Origin: Linderina pennispora
Lineage: Eukaryota > Kickxellomycota > Kickxellomycetes > Kickxellales > Kickxellaceae
Length of the DNA stretch: 64,000 nt
NCBI RefSeq assembly: GCF_002104995.1
Contig: NW_024468258.1
Location: 496,001-560,000 of the forward strand
Reading direction: 5' to 3'
Position 1 is the first letter of the stretch. Every line of letters begins with the position of its first letter. Below, one piece after another: positions 31,682-42,183 of this stretch. The notes below the pieces were generated by a model, which did no database searches, had not been told where the DNA came from, and saw only the letters and a program-made list of their open reading frames with translations. The translations under genes and the position numbers were made by a program.

Positions 31682-33302
31682 CTACCGCACAATATAGACG
31701 GCTCTCAGACTATTTTTTAATCTCCGGCAGCACAATGGAACAAACAGCATTCTACGCGATAACATTGAGACGACACAGTAGCTATTGTTGCTGTTCTTCC
31801 ATTGCAGATACTGCTCCGAATGCACGGTAGGCTGCGCCTTGACTCTGCACACAGGCGCGGTGGCGAACCACCGAATCATGCCGTCGCTGGTAGGAAACAG
31901 ACTGACCAGATCCGGCGGCAACTGTGGAATCGTGGAGGGGTCAATGTGGGCTAGCGGCGCAGTCTTCTGCGGCTGCGGCTGCGGGCGGCTCGGGGCGGTG
32001 GGCAGCTGCGGGCGCTGGCCCGGCATGCTCACAACTGCCGGCTGGTTCCGGGCACCGACAATCTGTGGGCTGCTAAACGACGGCCTGCGACACATGGCCG
32101 ATGCTCGAGCGGTGGCCCATCATGATGGTCTGTGGCGAGCCCAGTCCCGATGGCGGCGGACGACCGGCATTTCCGTAGGCTGACTGCCGGCGTGCCGATA
32201 CGCGCGGGCTGGGCTGCACCGGCGGGTGACCGGCGGCGGCAGCAGCTGCGGCGGCTGCGGCCTCGCGCTCACGCTGCAGGATCAGCTGCTTGTTCTTTGG
32301 CGGGCGGCCGCGGCGCTTTCGGCAGGGTCACGGGCACTGGAGTAGGCGCGGGTGCGGCTATTTGCGCAGCCTGCATGTACTGCGCGGTGGTGGGCATGGT
32401 AGCCAGGCACAAACATGGCGTTTGGGCGCATCTGCATCATCTGCTGGTACTGCATCAGCATCGACGGGCTCATACTGGCGCCCGGTCACAAACGCCTGGG
32501 TGTTGGCTAGCGGGCGGGTCGCCATCGGGTACGACATCAGCGGCGTGCTGGGCGGCTGCGTGGTGGGTGTGCTGGCTGCTGATGTCTGGCGCGTCGACCG
32601 ACGCGTGCGCGGCGACACACCGGAGTCCTCCAGGCCACTGCCGAGTTTCTCCAGCTCCCGCGGCCCGCCCGCCCACTCAATAATGTCGCTCAGCGCCTGC
32701 TTCCGCTCCTCGGTCATTGCGTGCGGCCAGTACTGGCGGTTGCGGTTCTTCACCTTCATGATGAAAGCACCCTTTGTCGATATACTTGCAGTCGCACACA
32801 TACAGCGGGCCATGCTGGCCGCTCGTCGTACTCCCTGGGTGGCCGCGCACAGCATCGCTGGATGGCACCACAAAGCACGGGCGCACTACCTGGGCCACTG
32901 GCACCTGCACCTCGCGCGTCGATTTCAGAACCGTGTTCTGGAAGAACTGTACCGATGGCGGGTGCACAATCTCGTGGGGGTATGAGAACAGCACAATATG
33001 CAGGGTTACCACCCCCGTCACTGTGTGCTTCTGGATCCCATGGATCTGCGCGATTGTCGGGGGCGCGCTGGCCTCCTTTTGCCGAGTCGCTGACGACTAC
33101 GTGGTCGCCAATGTAGTACATTTGCCCGCTGCACTCTATACTCGCCAGCTCCTCGATGCTGCTGTCTTTGGGCTCCTCCGGGTCTTCTGTCCGCTGGCGC
33201 TTCTCTGACATGATCGTCCTGCTCTTCAGAGTGTGCCCGCTTCAGGTCTCCGTTCGTGGCTATAGTCGCGCTGCCGTTGCTCTGTAGCGACATTGTCTGC
33301 AT
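31682..33302 (-). CDS. BAH-domain chromatin protein (RSC1/2-like, no bromodomain), seven +1 breaks
   Basis: The start is taken at 33302 (MQTMSLQ). A BAH domain occupies about residues 45-150: YYIGDHVVVSDSAKG, then a strand with HIVLFSYPHEIVHPP, FQNTVLKST, VPVAQVVRPCFVV and YVCDCKYIDKG, which follow the order in Rsc1/2 and polybromo BAH domains. Downstream come WPHAMTEERKQAL, Met/Gln-rich sequence, a poly-Ala run and LPPDLVSLFPT-type text ending in HSEQYLQW. RSC1/2 carry two bromodomains before BAH; here BAH is N-terminal and none is seen. Single-base skips are needed at 33212, 33067, 32769, 32480, 32398, 32301 and 32099; with these 537 residues result. The exact C-terminus is uncertain. Confidence 0.7.
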
Positions 33303-33995
33303 ATGTGCGTGCCAAGTCGGAGTAGCGTTGGACAATATGTGGTGTGTTTGAGAGCGGGGGAAGGAGCGTAAAAATACTACAATACCCGCAACAGCTATCT
33401 GCGACGTAAATAATATAACAAAATAGGGAGTTTGTGAGAACGCGACAAATAGAGAAAAAGTGAAGATGAACAATACGAGCTTTCTTTAGGCTAAAAGGGG
33501 ACAGGAGTGTTGAGGAATATCGTCAGCATAGATAATAGTTGGAAGCAACGCAAAAAGTATTAGAGAAAAGCTGTGCCAAAGAGCAGCAAGAAAATCGAGC
33601 TGGTGTTTGTGGAAGCGAGGGAACGCTTGGCCATGACAAAAACGTTGCCAGCGATCAACTAGGGGACGGGGGAATCAAATCAGCTGCTCACCGATGCCCA
33701 CATGGAGCCCTGGGGCTCCAGCCGTCGTAGCCCATGTAGCGTGCGGCATGGGGAGGCAATGGGATGTGACAAAGGTATATTGAAGAAGAGAAAGAAACGG
33801 GGTCGAAAAAAACAAGAAACGAAGGAAAAACTAGACAACAAAGTACCAATCCTTGGGCCAGAAAGAAACAGCCGGCACTAAACGGTCTCTCCCTGCTGAA
33901 CAACACAAAAACCTGTGCATTCTCATTCACAAGACAGGGTGTGTCCCATGAGAGCGAGATCGATACGTGCGGGTGCCCAAAACGAGAACCATTTT
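33303..33995. other. Intergenic
   Basis: This is the promoter side of the BAH gene and the 3' side of SNC1. No supported gene, repeat or RNA. Confidence 0.45.
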
Positions 33996-34611
33996 TTACT
34001 TGTTCTTTGACATAACGACAGGGAACTACAGGTAATATATGCAAGGCAATAATTAGTACATCAGATGTGCTCCTCTAGACCCCAGACACTTTCATGCATG
34101 CATGCAATTAAGCAGGAGCACAAGGCCAGGCGGGTCTAGGCCATGCCTGGCTGCTCTGCTGCTGTCACGCACAGCATGTATCAAGAGCTACTTACCGACA
34201 ATGACCACGATAAGAATGATAATGATGACGGCGATGATGATCTTAAGCTTCATGTCGCGCCACCACATCTTCTTGCGCACGTCGGTCGCACCGCGGCGGA
34301 ACTGCCTCGCGCCCTCGTTCAGCTGCTCGGTCTTGTTCTGCAGGGTGTCAAGGCGCTCCTCGCGCTCCATCACCTTGTTGATGTTCTCCTGCATGATGCC
34401 CACGACCTCATCGACCTGGCGCTGCACTTCCTGCCCCTTGTTGCCGCCGCTGGTGGGGTTGTTCTCTGACGGATATGCATACGGGTTGCTGTTGTACCCA
34501 CCGTTGTTGTTGTTGTTGTACGACGACCTAGGAGCAAAAAGTTTTTTGTTTCAGGAATGGGTTTAGCAATAGCATATGGGCGTGAGGGCACTGCGATTCG
34601 AGGACTTACAT
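33996..34611 (-). CDS. SNC1: Synaptobrevin/VAMP R-SNARE, three exons, start codon split by an intron
   Basis: Exon 2 (34527-34196) encodes an Asn/Gly/Tyr-rich head, then the R-SNARE motif ([17 protein letters not shown], with the layer-0 Arg in MEREERL) and MWWRDMK before one transmembrane helix. No ATG precedes it in frame. An 82-bp GTAAGT...CTAG intron (34609-34528) joins AT at 34611-34610 to G at 34527, creating the initiator. A second intron (34195-34026, 170 bp) has donor GTAAGT, a TACTAAT branch and TGTAG acceptor; exon 3 adds VPVVMSKNK then TAA if one C is skipped. Retaining intron 2 stops at once after VGK. The protein drives fusion of exocytic and endosomal vesicles. The family call is firm; the ends are inferred. 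Confidence 0.85.
34528..34609 (-). other. Intron splitting the SNC1 start codon (AT|G)
   Basis: The donor is AAAAT|GTAAGT and the acceptor TCCTAG|GTCGTCG. Without splicing, the only ATG here runs straight into TAA. Confidence 0.7.
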
Positions 34612-35026
34612 TTTCAAGAAAGAGAGATGTTTTCCAAAGCGTGTCCTTTAAGCCGAATTCCCACAAAAACCACCGTTAAATAATTAGAGATGTCTGTACA
34701 AGAAAAAGGTGCAGCTCGAATAATAAATGGTAATTAGAAGAGGAGAAATGCGAAGAGAGTGAAGCAAGTGGAGAAAAAGGCTAGCTCAAAGTCTCCACTG
34801 ACCAGCCCGCATGTCTTTTTATAGGCGGGCGAATCACACTACACCGCCCACACGCTGATTCCGCCCAGAGGGCCTTGGCACGCTGGCATACTGCTTCTGC
34901 TACTCACGGGGTGTGTCGGCATGCAGCTGGCTCCCATATATGCAGTGCCAGGGCGAGGCACGCATCAGCCAGAGCCATGGGTGGGTTCCAGCCCGAATTG
35001 TTCCAGATACATAACTAGCCTTTACA
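34612..35026. other. Divergent promoter region SNC1 / MOSC gene
   Basis: A minus-strand TATAAAAA lies at about 34816-34823, near 200 bp upstream of the SNC1 initiator. No other element was recognised. Confidence 0.45.
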
Positions 35027-35957
35027 ATGACTCTTGTTTCACCGCCCGACGCCGCCTGGAAGGTCTCCGCACTGCACGTCTACCCAGTAAAGTCCTGCGG
35101 CGGCGTGGCAGTTGCAGCCGCGCAAGTAACGGCGACCGGCCTCAAGTACGACCGGCTGTGGATGCTCCTCTACGAAAAGACCGGGCGCTTCGTCACGCAG
35201 CGGCAGGAGCCGCACATGGCGCTGATCAAAGTAGCCATTGACGAGCCGGGCAACCGGCTGGTGCTCTCGGCCGACTCCATGGCCGATGTGCTTGCAGTGC
35301 CGCTGCACCCGCAGGCAGGCGACCTGGGCGAGCAATTCGCAGTGCGCGTCTGGTACGACGACGTGATCGGGCGCTGCTGCGGCGATAGCGCGCGCGCCTG
35401 GCTGTCGGCCTTCATCGGCAAGCCCGTGCGGCTCGTCTACAAGGACCCCGACGCAACGCGTATGGTGTCGCGCTATGTGCCCAGCCAGGACATCTGCCCG
35501 CTGCCGCCGCAGTCGAGTTTTGCCGACGTCTTCCCGTTCCACATCACCACGCAGCCCTCGCTGGCTCACGTCAACAAGAACGTGCCGCGCCCGCTCTCCC
35601 AGGCAAACTTCCGCCCCAATGTCGTGCTTGACAATAGCGCTGGCGCCGCCTACGACGAGGAGTCGTGGACGCTGATTGAGTTCAGCTCCGAGTCGGGCGA
35701 GTCGTGGCAAATGTGCGTTGCCTCCAGAACGCCCCGCTGCACTATGCCGAATGTCGATCCTGGCCACAGGCGCCATGAGCAAGGACCGCGAGCCGATGAA
35801 GTCGCTGCGCAAGTTCCGCTGCTCCGACCCCGGCAAGCCATCGCAGGTGTGCTTTGGCATGCAGGCCGCCCCCACCACCGTTGGCCAGACCATCCACGTC
35901 GGCCAGGCCGTGGCTGTGCGCGAGCGTGGCGAGCACTCGCTGACCCAGCCGCTCTGA
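35027..35957 (+). CDS. MOSC-domain molybdenum-cofactor protein (mARC-like)
   Basis: The ATG at 35027 (MTLVSPPDAAW) leads into a MOSC_N beta-barrel: ALHVYPVKSCGG, then GLKYDRLWML, FVTQRQEP. The MOSC domain follows with NFRPNVVLD and CVASRTPRCTMPNVDP, which includes the Cys expected to bind molybdenum. Relatives (mARC/YcbX) reduce N-hydroxylated compounds with cytochrome b5 partners, often at the mitochondrial outer membrane; no N-terminal anchor is visible here. Skipping one G at about 35762 after NVDP restores ATGAMSKDREPMKSLRKFR and an end at 35957, giving 309 residues. It is convergent with RCL1, 49 bp away. Confidence 0.85.
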
Positions 35958-36006
35958 ACAGACACATTCTTCTTCTTTGTGATAGTCAATGGCTATATTT
36001 AAAGCT

Positions 36007-37091
36007 TTATGTTGTCTTCTTGCCGACGTTGATGTACCCAGTGCCCAAGCACGTCATCAGCACAGTCTCAGTCTCGGGATCCGGCTTGATCTTGAACTTG
36101 ACGTTGAAGAACTCACGCAGGATCGCGCAGATACTGGATCGAGAACGGCGTCAGCTTGCCAATACGCGTCTTGCACGCATGCTCAGGTCCCAGCACCATC
36201 AGCAGCAGTGCCAGCCACTGGTGCGATGCGTCAAAGCACCCACCGCGGCAGATCTCTGTCAGCAGCATGCGGGCCGCATCCCGCCCAATGTCCTCCGGCG
36301 CATCACCCGCATTCGCACACAGCTCGGCGGTCAGCAGCGCACCTGTGGTTGACTCGGCCACCAGCGACACGCCGAAACCCGGCGACAGCCCCGACTCGGC
36401 GCCCTTATACACGTCCGTGTAAATGTAAATGTCTGGGATGAATCGATTCAGCTCGCCGCGCGCCGACTCCACCATCCGGTTTGCCGTCTGCGGCGACACG
36501 CGCGCCGCATACGCAATACCGCGGATCCGCTTCACCCGTCCCGCATCCACAAACATCAGCGGCTGCACCTGCCGCACCACCGGGCACATGAACCGCACCT
36601 CTCCACCGCCCCGCGGCGGTGCTCCGCGCTTCGTGATCTTCAGCTCCACGCCCTCTGACAGCCCAAAGTGCCGGTAGTTCACCAGCGTCGCCGTACGGAT
36701 CGTGTCCACGCTCAGGTCCGTGTTGTTCATTGTGATGCCGCGCAGCGTCGCCGTCAGCTGCTCCTTGCCGAACGGCGCCAGGGCCACCAGCACCTCAAGA
36801 TAGTATCCGACCGCCCGGCTCACCGGGCACTCCAGCTCCACCTTGCCTCCCTGGATCATTCCCGGCTGGAATAGCACCGACGTACCCGTGTGCGAAACCA
36901 CGATCCGCGACCCGTTCGTCACCCGCTCCAGCAGCCGCAGAAGCGACATCTCAAAGTCCCGCAGCCCTGGGTTCTCGTCGTCCGAGCGGATCCGGTCAAT
37001 GCGCACCGGCCGCTGGCTCAGAACTGAGAACACCAGGCGCTGCTTCATGAAACTTGTGGCCCTCGAACTGCACCACTTCTCTCTTCGACAT
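36007..37091 (-). CDS. RCL1: RNA 3'-terminal phosphate cyclase-like protein RCL1
   Basis: The ATG complementary to 37089-37091 gives MSKREVVQFEGHKF; one extra base at 37048 then separates it from MKQRLVFSVLSQRPVRI. The body has the RTC fold order (SLLRLLERVTNG, VELECPVSRAVGYYLE, ITKRGAPPRGGGEV, PGFGVSLVAE) and ends LTPFSIQYLRD, then after a second skip at 36121 LREFFNVKFKI and CLGTGYINVG before TAA at 36009-36007. With two skips the protein is 360 residues, the usual length. RCL1 is a nucleolar U3-processome factor, paired with the GTPase Bms1 in 18S rRNA maturation; it lacks cyclase activity. Confidence 0.93.
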
Positions 37092-37354
37092 TGCTAATAT
37101 GTAGGGTAATTTGACAGACTAAAGGGGAATAAAGACGAGCAAAGCCTTGGGCTGGCTGAAAATTTCACTTTTTTTTTTGCTGCGAAATTACTGGAGCTCT
37201 AGATCGCAGGTGTGATTCCTTGATTGCCAGTTATCTCGGTGTGATCCGCCTCCGTTTTTGAGTACGCTAAGTGTACTTGCAATTCGAATTTTCCCTTTTT
37301 CCCTCTTGCCAGCGTCATTTCTTTTTTCCTTTCTCAATTCCACATCACACAGCA

Positions 37355-37674
37355 ATGTCGGGTGTCAATGTGCCGAAGCTCCGGGTCAAGCCCAAGAAGA
37401 TCAAGGGTATCTCGCCGTGCGCCGTCGAAATGTCCTCGCTGGTGACCTGCTGGGCGTCCACGTCCATTGATGATGCCCGGTGCGCCGAGGTAGCAAAGAA
37501 CCTGATCTCATGCATGCAAAAGGCGGTACGTAGCAAATACAGCTCCAATGCTCTGTGCACCCGCTTTTCATCGGCTACTAAAATGTATGTTCTCTGTAGA
37601 AGGCGCCAGGGAAGGCTCGGTCGTCCGTCAACTTCCACCTGGCCCGCTTGGGCAAGCAGGTGCTGGGCAAATAA
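37355..37674 (+). CDS. MRP10: Mitochondrial small-subunit ribosomal protein MRP10 (CHCH)
   Basis: Exon 1 (37355-37525) and exon 2 (37600-37674) are separated by a 74-bp intron with GTACGT donor, CTACTAAA branch and TGTAG acceptor. The 81-residue product has a basic N-terminus (VKPKKIKG) and a twin CX9C pattern: C-AVEMSSLVT-C, then C-AEVAKNLIS-C, as in Mrp10/CHCHD1. It ends with the typical NFHLARLG. CX9C proteins are imported through the Mia40 relay and Mrp10 sits in the mitoribosomal small subunit. It is divergent from RCL1 (263 bp) and in frame throughout. Confidence 0.92.
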
Positions 37675-38815
37675 TCTGAGACCATGTCGTTTTCAATGCA
37701 ACAGCTACCACAAAAATTGGACGTACAATACAGCTCGATTAAATCATGTACATACCAGCCGTGTGTTCTGGATTGTGTCTGTCTATGCATTGCACGCCAA
37801 AAGCACCTGAAGGCTAAGCAGTGGGCTGAGCAGACTACACCGTGTCTTTCGTAACTGTGAACGCTTTGGCAGAATACGTTGTCAGTCCCAGTCTTGTAAC
37901 TACGATTCAACTGGTCTATAGGGGCTGAGTGAGCAGTAACAAATCTTCAGTCAAGGCTGACATTCTGACCCGAGAGAGCAGATCGGTATTCATAGATCAT
38001 TGTTCATATCGATTCTAGTAGTTGTCTATGGGCTGGCTTGAGAGTGCATCCTTGGCTCTCTGCGCTCTATATGGCCATGCCAACTGATTGCTGCACCGGC
38101 ACTGTAGTGGGTCTTTTTCCTGTGCTCTCTTATCGGAAAACCAATGGGCTGAATGCGCAGGCGCTTGATTCTCTGCACAGGCGCCTCTATGGCCGATGCT
38201 GCCCTCCCGCCCAGTGATCTTGTGCGCTAGACCATGTGCCAAAAGCAATCTGGAACTCCGCCATGCAAGGAGGGCAAATTCAGGCCGAATCTACATTTCT
38301 GCTGGCCCGTCCCCGAGCCATGCCCTTTGCCGTTCTTGGAAACCTACCTCCATTCAGCGCCCATGGTATCTAAATGCTGACCAGCGTGGGGTACCTGCCA
38401 TTTTGCTACTCTATTACAGAAGACTCGATATACAGCTGGATATCCGATCACACACCAGCATGGGTAGTGCAATTTTGGCATATACTATGCACGCAAAGAG
38501 TTTGTTGAGCACAATCCATAGTGACTGGAGGGGCTGTCTCAAAAATGGACAGAGTTCCAATGCAGGATCTTTCAGGGGTATAATGACCAAACAACTAGCG
38601 GCATCGGATCTGGCTATCCATCACTTTCAAGTCCCGGATGATCCACAGTTCCTTTGCTAGTTTCTACACATATTAGTGCTCATCCGCACATCTACAGAAC
38701 GTATATGTTTCTGCTAGTACCATGGAGCTGCCGCTGTATACTGCTTAGTTGAACCACACCCCACCTATTGATCCTCTGCTTGCTCTGTGCAAGGTCGATG
38801 CACCGAACGTCAACA

Positions 38816-39070
38816 CTACGCAACTACGAGAATATAGGCTAATTTATCTTTGGTAGCTTGGTCATTGTCAGCAAGTTGCCAGACCTTGCTTTCCATGCTC
38901 TCCTCCTTGAATGTATAGTCCACTATGTATGCAAAACCCCCTCGTGTACAAAAGACCACGAATGACATTGGAAATATTAGGTCGATGCCTCTGCGAGCAA
39001 TAGCAAGCAATGTTTCAGCAAATGATTCCAGATTATCATCCCTAAGAGGTGCAGATGTTAGAATCCTAAG
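38816..39070 (-). pseudogene. Possible 3' fragment of a FunK1-like fungal kinase
   Basis: The minus strand reads LRDDNLESFAETLLAIARRG, which resembles the DDLES-Fxxxx block near the C-terminus of fungal-specific FunK1 kinases, followed by about 55 residues to a stop. There is no start, ATP site or catalytic HRD upstream. It is either a relic or a chance likeness. Confidence 0.3.
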
Positions 39071-39280
39071 ATCCGATTACCGCAAACTACAAATATTTTC
39101 ATTCTGTTGCTTCTTTTCCTTGTTTCACCTTTTTTGGCTCTGCCACCGGAGCGATGGTACAAGACCTTTACACCCACTCCCATTCCTTTCCTCTTTGTTT
39201 AGCGTTCACCACATCAATATATCCCTTGTCTCCGTTGCTTTTTATCACCCTACATCTTCCACCTTGTGCTCTAGACCTTG

Positions 39281-39694
39281 AGCATGTGTGCCCTCTGCTA
39301 CAGCCAAGCAGATGAGGACCCTTGTGGATACACATGTGCCACCGCTATGGCCACCAGGCAGAAAGTTGCCGCCGCTCAGGAACTGCCCAATGCTGCCACT
39401 ACTTGGGTTGCTTTGGCATCTGCTAGATCGGCTGACATGGCCATCGGCCAGCGCTGGTGTCGTCTGGTGGGCAATGCTATAAGTTCTAGATGGCCAATAT
39501 ATCAGAATGATAAAAGAAGGTTACCTGTTCAGCTGAGTCAACCCACACAGCAGGCAAGTGAGTTAGCCACAATCCGTAGTGTAGAAAACACACATTTGTT
39601 GTATTCGTTTATGATTGCCATTCTCCATGTGTTAGCGAATTCCCAACAGAGGAATCATCGATTGAGGGCGGCACAAGGATATGAAGAGGTTTAG
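39281..39694 (+). CDS. Uncertain 137-residue hypothetical protein
   Basis: The ATG at 39281 follows a pyrimidine-rich stretch with AATATATCCC upstream, like the leaders of neighbouring genes. The product begins MCALCYSQADEDPCGYTC and then becomes Ala/Gln-rich with a late hydrophobic stretch. I recognise no domain, and an overlapping frame from 39288 is almost as long, so this may be non-coding. Confidence 0.25.
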   Translation, partial: SMCALCYSQADEDPCGYTCATAMATRQKVAAAQELPNAATTWVALASARSADMAIGQRWCRLVGNAISSRWPIYQNDKRRLPVQLSQPTQQASELATIRSVENTHLLYSFMIAILHVLANSQQRNHRLRAAQGYEEV

Positions 39695-39956
39695 CTCGCT
39701 AAATCAGCCCTAGACTATGATATGGCAATAGCAAATATCAAATTGCCAAACTATTATTTACGAGAGGTGGATAGTCAAGAGCGTAGCTATGCCAAGTTGG
39801 ATACCAGTCCTAGAACCCGCCAGCCACTGGCGATGCCTGCGAAATCAAGACCGCCGCGGTTAGTAGCACTGTAGAAGCCATCAGCCATCCACTCGCCGCC
39901 CTTGTGTGGGTAGCGGGTGGAGATAAGCTTAGGGATCGTCCTTGGAGCGTTCGTCA

Positions 39957-40452
39957 TCAAGAGTCTTGCGGGTTCAGTCCCCAACTGATGAGGATAAGCT
40001 TGAGGAAATCGCTGCCGACTGCTTGCCTCCACTGCTAGCATACCCTGGATCTCAGAAAACGGCCCCTGATTTGTGTATGTGGCGACAGTCATTGGAGTGC
40101 CCCTGGCGCAGCACCCATGTCCTTCCTTGATGAGTGATGTGCCACTTGTATTTTTGCCCACTGGCGTTTGTAAACTTCCACGCCATGCTTCCGAACCGGC
40201 GGGCCGCGTCGTGCTCGTCATTCTTGTCAAAGATAGCAGCAGACCGGGATTGCGTTGCAGTTGATCGCGGCAGTTGATATTTGCTCGCCGTCCGAAGAGT
40301 ATGTTGTCAGGACAACAGTATCGCGGGTGTATTCGAACCTTATAGGCCGGGCTGGTTAGGCTGTCAACGGAATCAGTGGGCTGGAGTTTGCCGGTGTAGA
40401 CGTAAGAGGCACTGCTGGCAGAATCCTTAGCAATGGTGAAGTAGGACGACAT
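39957..40452 (-). CDS. Small conserved fungal protein (DUF6593/tubby-like fold?), about four +1 breaks
   Basis: The ATG at 40452 lies below a minus-strand TATAAAAG at 40529-40536. It opens MSSYFTIAKDSASSASYVY, and after a skip at 40338 continues FEYTRDTVVLTTYSSDGEQI. Another frame then carries AIFDKNDEHDAARRFGSMAWKF and GQKYKWHITHQGRTWVLR, and a final frame VGSDFLKLILISWGL to a stop at 39957. The W..F...G..YKW.....TW.L layout recalls DUF6593/LURP-like beta barrels of fungi. The function is unknown. Four skipped bases give 163 residues. The positions of the later skips are approximate. Confidence 0.45.
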
Positions 40453-42183
40453 CGTAATAGGTGTGTTGGGAGTGTTGATGAAAAGATGAATGGTGAGGTG
40501 TTTGTTTTGCTCCAGGGATGAGAGAGCCCTTTTATACATCGCAGGAATGGTGACGCGGCGCCAGGATCCTCCTTTCAAGCTATAGAGCCAAAACCACTCT
40601 TAGGCGCGGGGAATTTTTCAGATGACCTATTTTAAGTAATTTCCAAAACTGGCCCTGGCTCGTTGATGCTGCGCACAGGCTAGTTGGAGCGCAATTTAAA
40701 GACGGTTATTGGGGATGAAGGTGTTTACTACTGACACCACCAATATCAAATTTCTACAAAGCATATTCCTCGACAGTTCCATAGCCCAACAGACAGGTTC
40801 ATGCATAGATAATAACGAAAATTAGATGCCTTTGGGGGCGGAGATTTATAGACCAAACATGATGGTACAATACATGTGTCTAGAACGTGGGTGTACTTGC
40901 ACCGAATTCGGACTGCTCCATACCGAGTCATCGGCAGTGTGTGGATGTACCTGTATTATTACAGGTACAGACAATTATGGCTATGGCTTTATATCAGGTC
41001 AGTACTTGTGTAGCATACATTGGCGCAATAGCAGTTGAGATCCACTGACAAGACTCAGAAGTAGCCTGTTGTAAACTGATGCTCGGCAGCGCTATTAAGA
41101 GACTCATTTTGCCGAACATGCTCCATGACAGAGCTATCATCCACACAACTATACCGTGGGATGTCTGCTGGGCGGAGGACAGTGGAGTATGATACGTTGT
41201 TGGCACCGACGGTCGAAAATAGTCGTTGCAAACGACGGCGTCCCACTATCGAAATGTACCAGATAGTGGTTTTAGGTAGGACATATTAGGCACCATCCTT
41301 GCATGTCTGTTCCGAGATATGTATACTAGGTTCCTGGTGAAGCAGTACGGCCGTGAGTTGACCATATCAGGCTATTCAGCTATGTAGGGGGTAGTGATGC
41401 TGGGACACATTTTGACCGTACCCTGGCTGAATTCCATGTCAGTGACCATGGCGTAATAGTCGACTGAACATCAATCCGATCGTATGGACATGAGCTATGC
41501 GAATGTTCTGTTGCCCACGATATTTTGTCTGGATCTGCTAGCAATTCAGACAAATGAGTGAATTATCGGCATATATGGAGGGAAATACGTGTAGAATCAG
41601 CTGAAGAGAAAAAGGTGGGCTGCCAGGCGCTTGGGGACCCTTTTAGGTGTGTAATCGGTATTGAGCATGGTGGTGCAGGGCGATGTTGGCCGGCCTAATG
41701 CCAGCCCTCATAATACCACACAAAATTTATTTTATGCTTATTACCGAAATCACCCTAATATTGCATATTTAACAGTCATCATGTGGTTGTTCGTAAAGTG
41801 TGGGCCCATTTGATGGCGATGCACATAGTTTTAAATATAGACATCTGGTTTGTCAACAGTAGTCAAGTCAATGAACACAGTTAAATGGTCAACACCATGT
41901 GTCATGGCAAGGTGGTTTGAGATAAATGCACTACTCAGCCATGGTCTTGACATCCTCGACATAGCAGTCAATGGCGTTAGCATAAGACTGCAGGGTGGCA
42001 TATTTTGAAATCGAGCAGCGAAATACCACACCAATATTTTCGCTTGTGACACTTGGCCAATACAAGTGCTCACCAGCTAGGTGTGCTTGTACAAGTGTGA
42101 TTTGACATGTATGAGCGCTACAACCCGATTGCGTGTCTATCTCGGTTGACAAATGAAAAGACACAGTTTACATAGCAATTAAA
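40453..42183. other. AT-richer region without a recognised gene
   Basis: It is noticeably poorer in GC than the rest of the window. Short frames exist, including one Cys-rich (40826-41038, plus) and one ending AIDCYVEDVKTMAE (minus), but none is convincing. It could be decayed sequence. Confidence 0.4.
40529..40536 (-). promoter_or_regulatory. TATA-like element upstream of 40452 start
   Basis: TATAAAAG on the minus strand about 80 bp before the initiator. It supports transcription of the broken small gene. Confidence 0.4.

Larger units (their letters stand above)
37675..39956. other. Sparse region with possible decayed genes
   Basis: It is lower in coding signal than its flanks. It holds one kinase-like fragment (38816-39070, minus) and one uncertain plus-strand reading frame after a pyrimidine-rich leader (39281-39694). 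Otherwise no RNA gene, repeat or transposon ends were recognised. Confidence 0.4.

Noticed and set aside
37675-42183. tRNA or rRNA genes in the sparse segment
   Set aside because: I looked for T-loop-like GGTTCGA-type sequence and paired arms and found none I could fold convincingly.
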